Shown here in pieces: positions 62,082 through 64,000 of a stretch of 64,000 nt of DNA (position 1 is its first letter; every line of letters begins with the position of its first letter). Below the pieces are notes generated by a model. That model had not been told where the DNA came from. It worked only from the letters and a program-made list of their open reading frames with translations, and made no database searches. This stretch comes from Hymenobacter translucens. Lineage in GTDB: Bacteria > Bacteroidota > Bacteroidia > Cytophagales > Hymenobacteraceae. Made by a program: the position numbers and the translations under genes. The stretch spans positions 186,001-250,000 of the forward strand of contig NZ_JAJERB010000008.1 in assembly GCF_020685205.1 (NCBI RefSeq). Reading direction: 5' to 3'.

Positions 62082-64000
62082 CTACTTCACGGGCTTGCCG
62101 TTGATATCGAGCAACGTGACGCTGCCGTTGGCAAATTTCCTGACCTCGTCGAGCTGCGTAGCTTTATCGCCCACCACGACGTACACCAGTTCTTTTTCCT
62201 GCATGTACTTGCCGATGACGGTTTTGAAGTCATCTACTTTCATCTGCATCAGCGCCTGCTGGTCGTCCTCGATAAACTTCGGTGACTTGTTGAATTTACT
62301 GACCCGGCGCAGGATGCCCAGCTTCGCCCCCTGGCTTTCGTAAATCAGCGTGTTGCCTTTCAGGATTTTGCTTTTCGCAATTTCCACATCGGCCTGACTG
62401 AAAGTGGGCCCATACTCGGTCAGCATCTCGCGGATAAGCTGCAGCGAAGCCCCGGTGGCATTGGCGCGCACGCTCGTGGAAACGACAAAGGGCGCCATGT
62501 CCTTTAGCTCCTGCACCGAAGAAGCCGCCCCATAGGTATAGCCCTTCTGAATGCGCAGCATCTGGGTCAGGCGCCCACTGGCCCCGCTGCCCAGCACGGC
62601 ATTGGCAAAGGTGGCTTTGCTTAGGTCGGGGTCGGTGCCGGTTAGGGCCAGCTTGCCGATGTAAAGCACCGACTGCTTGGCATCGGGCACGTCGATAAAG
62701 TAAACTTTGCCCGCCGGGCTTTGAGCGGAAATCGTCTGCCTGGGGATATTGACCGGCTTGGCGGCCCAGCTGCTTTCCAGGGGCTTCAGCGTTGCGGCTA
62801 CCGTATTCTGGTCGATGGCGCCCACTACGTGAACGGCCGCGCCGGAAGGCGAAATATTCGAGTTGTAATACGCTTTCAGATCGTCCAGCGTAATGCCGGC
62901 CGTGGTCTCCAGTGTACCGCTGCCGGGAGTGCTGAGGATGTGATTCGGGCCGTAAAGCAGTTTGAAGAAGTTCTGGCTGGCAATGGCGGCGGCGCTGGCT
63001 TCCTGGCCTTTGAGGCCGGTAGCCAGGGAGCGTTTCAGGCGGGCAAACTCGGCGGCATCCCAGCGGGGCTCCAGCAGAATTTCCTGCACCAGGGCCAGGG
63101 TGGGCGCGAAGTTGCGGGCCAGGCAGCGGGCCTGCACCCGCATTTCTTCGTTGGCGCTGGTTACCGAAATCGTGGCTCCCAGCAGGTCAATGGCTTCCTC
63201 GAGCTGGGCCGGCGTTTTCCGGGCGGTGCCCTGCATCAGCAGCTGGGCCAGCAACGAGGCGGTGCCGGCTTTGTCCAGCGGGTCCAGGTAGTGGCCGCCG
63301 GGAATGGTGACATCAAACGACACAAGCGGAATTTCGCGGTTCTCGATACCGTACACCCGCAGACCGTTGGTCAGAGAAGTGTTCCAGATCGGCGGCATCT
63401 TGAACAATGGCGTTTCCAGGAAAGGCGGCTCCGAGCGGTCGTGCTTGGTAACGGTTTTCTCGAACTTGGCTTCCTCGCCCTGTCCTACGTCCTCGTTCTG
63501 AACCCCGGCTACTACCTTCTCCTGGTACACGCTGGCCAGCTGCGCGCCCTGCACCACCAGACTCTGCTGGCCTTTGGGCACCACGCTGGTCATCACATAG
63601 GGCTTGCCTTTCAGATACTGGTTGTACACCCGCAGTACGTCCGCGCGCGTGACGGCCCGGCTCAGCTTGGCGGCTTTCACCAGGTAGGCCGGGTCGCCGG
63701 CAAACTCATTGTCTCGGCCCATCTGCAGGGCTTTGCTGAGCACGGACTCCACGCCCGAGTACAGGTCGGTTTCAATCTTGGCCCGGATGCGCTCCAGCTC
63801 GGTATCCGAGAATCCCTGGGTTTCGAAACGCTTCAGCCCTTCCTGGATGGCGCTGTGAACCTGCTGCAGACTCGTGCCCGGATTCGCCCGCACCTGAAAC
63901 GTAAACTCACCGGCCAGCTCGCTGCTTTGCTGATAGCTGTTCACGCCGGGGGTCAGCTTTTGCTCCTCCACGAGTACCTTATACAGGGGCGACGTGCGGT
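62082..64000 (-). CDS. M16 (insulinase-like) metallopeptidase, C-terminal part, truncated by the window
   Basis: At least 639 codons on the minus strand, open to the window edge (reading RTSPLYKVLVEEQ upstream of the first visible Met-like codon). It therefore lacks its start and N-terminal half here. The visible part has two M16-type modules: the C-terminal part of the first (SSELAGEFTFQVRANPGTSLQ) and a second from about the NTSLTNGLRVYGIENREIPL segment, with FNLAP-like LVQEILLEPRWDAAEF. In the second module the zinc motif HxxEH is not present, as is normal for the inactive partner. The catalytic HxxEH should lie beyond 64000. Probably periplasmic. Confidence 0.85.
   Translation of the reverse strand, partial: RTSPLYKVLVEEQKLTPGVNSYQQSSELAGEFTFQVRANPGTSLQQVHSAIQEGLKRFETQGFSDTELERIRAKIETDLYSGVESVLSKALQMGRDNEFAGDPAYLVKAAKLSRAVTRADVLRVYNQYLKGKPYVMTSVVPKGQQSLVVQGAQLASVYQEKVVAGVQNEDVGQGEEAKFEKTVTKHDRSEPPFLETPLFKMPPIWNTSLTNGLRVYGIENREIPLVSFDVTIPGGHYLDPLDKAGTASLLAQLLMQGTARKTPAQLEEAIDLLGATISVTSANEEMRVQARCLARNFAPTLALVQEILLEPRWDAAEFARLKRSLATGLKGQEASAAAIASQNFFKLLYGPNHILSTPGSGTLETTAGITLDDLKAYYNSNISPSGAAVHVVGAIDQNTVAATLKPLESSWAAKPVNIPRQTISAQSPAGKVYFIDVPDAKQSVLYIGKLALTGTDPDLSKATFANAVLGSGASGRLTQMLRIQKGYTYGAASSVQELKDMAPFVVSTSVRANATGASLQLIREMLTEYGPTFSQADVEIAKSKILKGNTLIYESQGAKLGILRRVSKFNKSPKFIEDDQQALMQMKVDDFKTVIGKYMQEKELVYVVVGDKATQLDEVRKFANGSVTLLDINGKPVK

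Noticed and set aside
1..64000. tRNA, rRNA or insertion sequence genes
   Set aside because: No cloverleaf-type sequence with a T-arm GTTCRA motif in context, no rRNA stretch and no transposase were seen on either strand by inspection; a tRNAscan or BLAST search would be decisive.

Overview
The window looks like a chromosomal segment of a Bacteroidota bacterium, most likely Hymenobacter or a close relative. Base composition is high in GC. Three secreted proteins end in type IX secretion (T9SS) C-terminal sorting domains containing a YPNPA/LPNPA-type motif. Several gene starts follow TAnnTTTG-like -7 elements, and clear Shine-Dalgarno sites are rare. The gene repertoire (RHS/DUF6443 proteins, M16 and M3 peptidases, bacterial caspases) also fits. 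No rRNA, tRNA, CRISPR array, prophage or intact insertion sequence was seen.

Layout. 1-5.8 kb: a GH28 pectinase, a Crp/Fnr regulator, a DUF4260 membrane protein, three small genes that look like an array of orphan immunity genes (one is SUKH/SMI1-KNR4), and a secreted seven-repeat RCC1 propeller protein. 5.9-8.0 kb: a secreted protein gene broken by an in-frame TAG, and a zinc-dependent phospholipase C-like protein. 8.2-18.7 kb (minus strand): an RHS polymorphic-toxin locus with a 1210-residue SpvB/RHS-like protein, a 2071-residue LRR-RHS protein ending in a papain-like cysteine protease tip, and an overlapping AT-rich candidate immunity gene. Upstream lies a cluster of four CCGATAA motifs. 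19-26.8 kb: an overlapping YqcI/YcgG-DUF1989 pair, an RsbQ-like hydrolase overlapping a PAS histidine kinase, an NCS1 permease and a PmtA-like methyltransferase. 27-36.3 kb: a barrel-like protein with a lipoprotein hydrolase, a UvrA2-like ABC protein, a T9SS adhesin-like protein and a T9SS GH13 amylase. 36.4-49.7 kb: MsrB and companions, an M3 dipeptidase, a SNF2 helicase, an LRR protein kinase, a HipA-like kinase with DUF3037, a small AT-hook-like protein and a HelD-like helicase. 50-61.3 kb: an island of caspase-fold proteases. 61.5-64 kb: a small membrane protein and a truncated M16 peptidase.

The most notable region is the 50-61.3 kb island. A minus-strand operon encodes a TPR-CHAT protease, a caspase, a CHASE2 membrane protein and a secreted FecR-like/Fn3-like protein. 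It converges on a plus-strand WD40-caspase gene. All three proteases keep the His-Cys dyad, and every product carries a signal peptide or membrane anchor. This predicts a cell-envelope proteolytic signalling or suicide system, unlike the usual cytoplasmic bacterial caspase and CHAT defence modules. The RHS toxin locus is the second main accessory system. Two copies of an intergenic palindromic repeat (21.3 and 37.7 kb) suggest a dispersed REP-like family.
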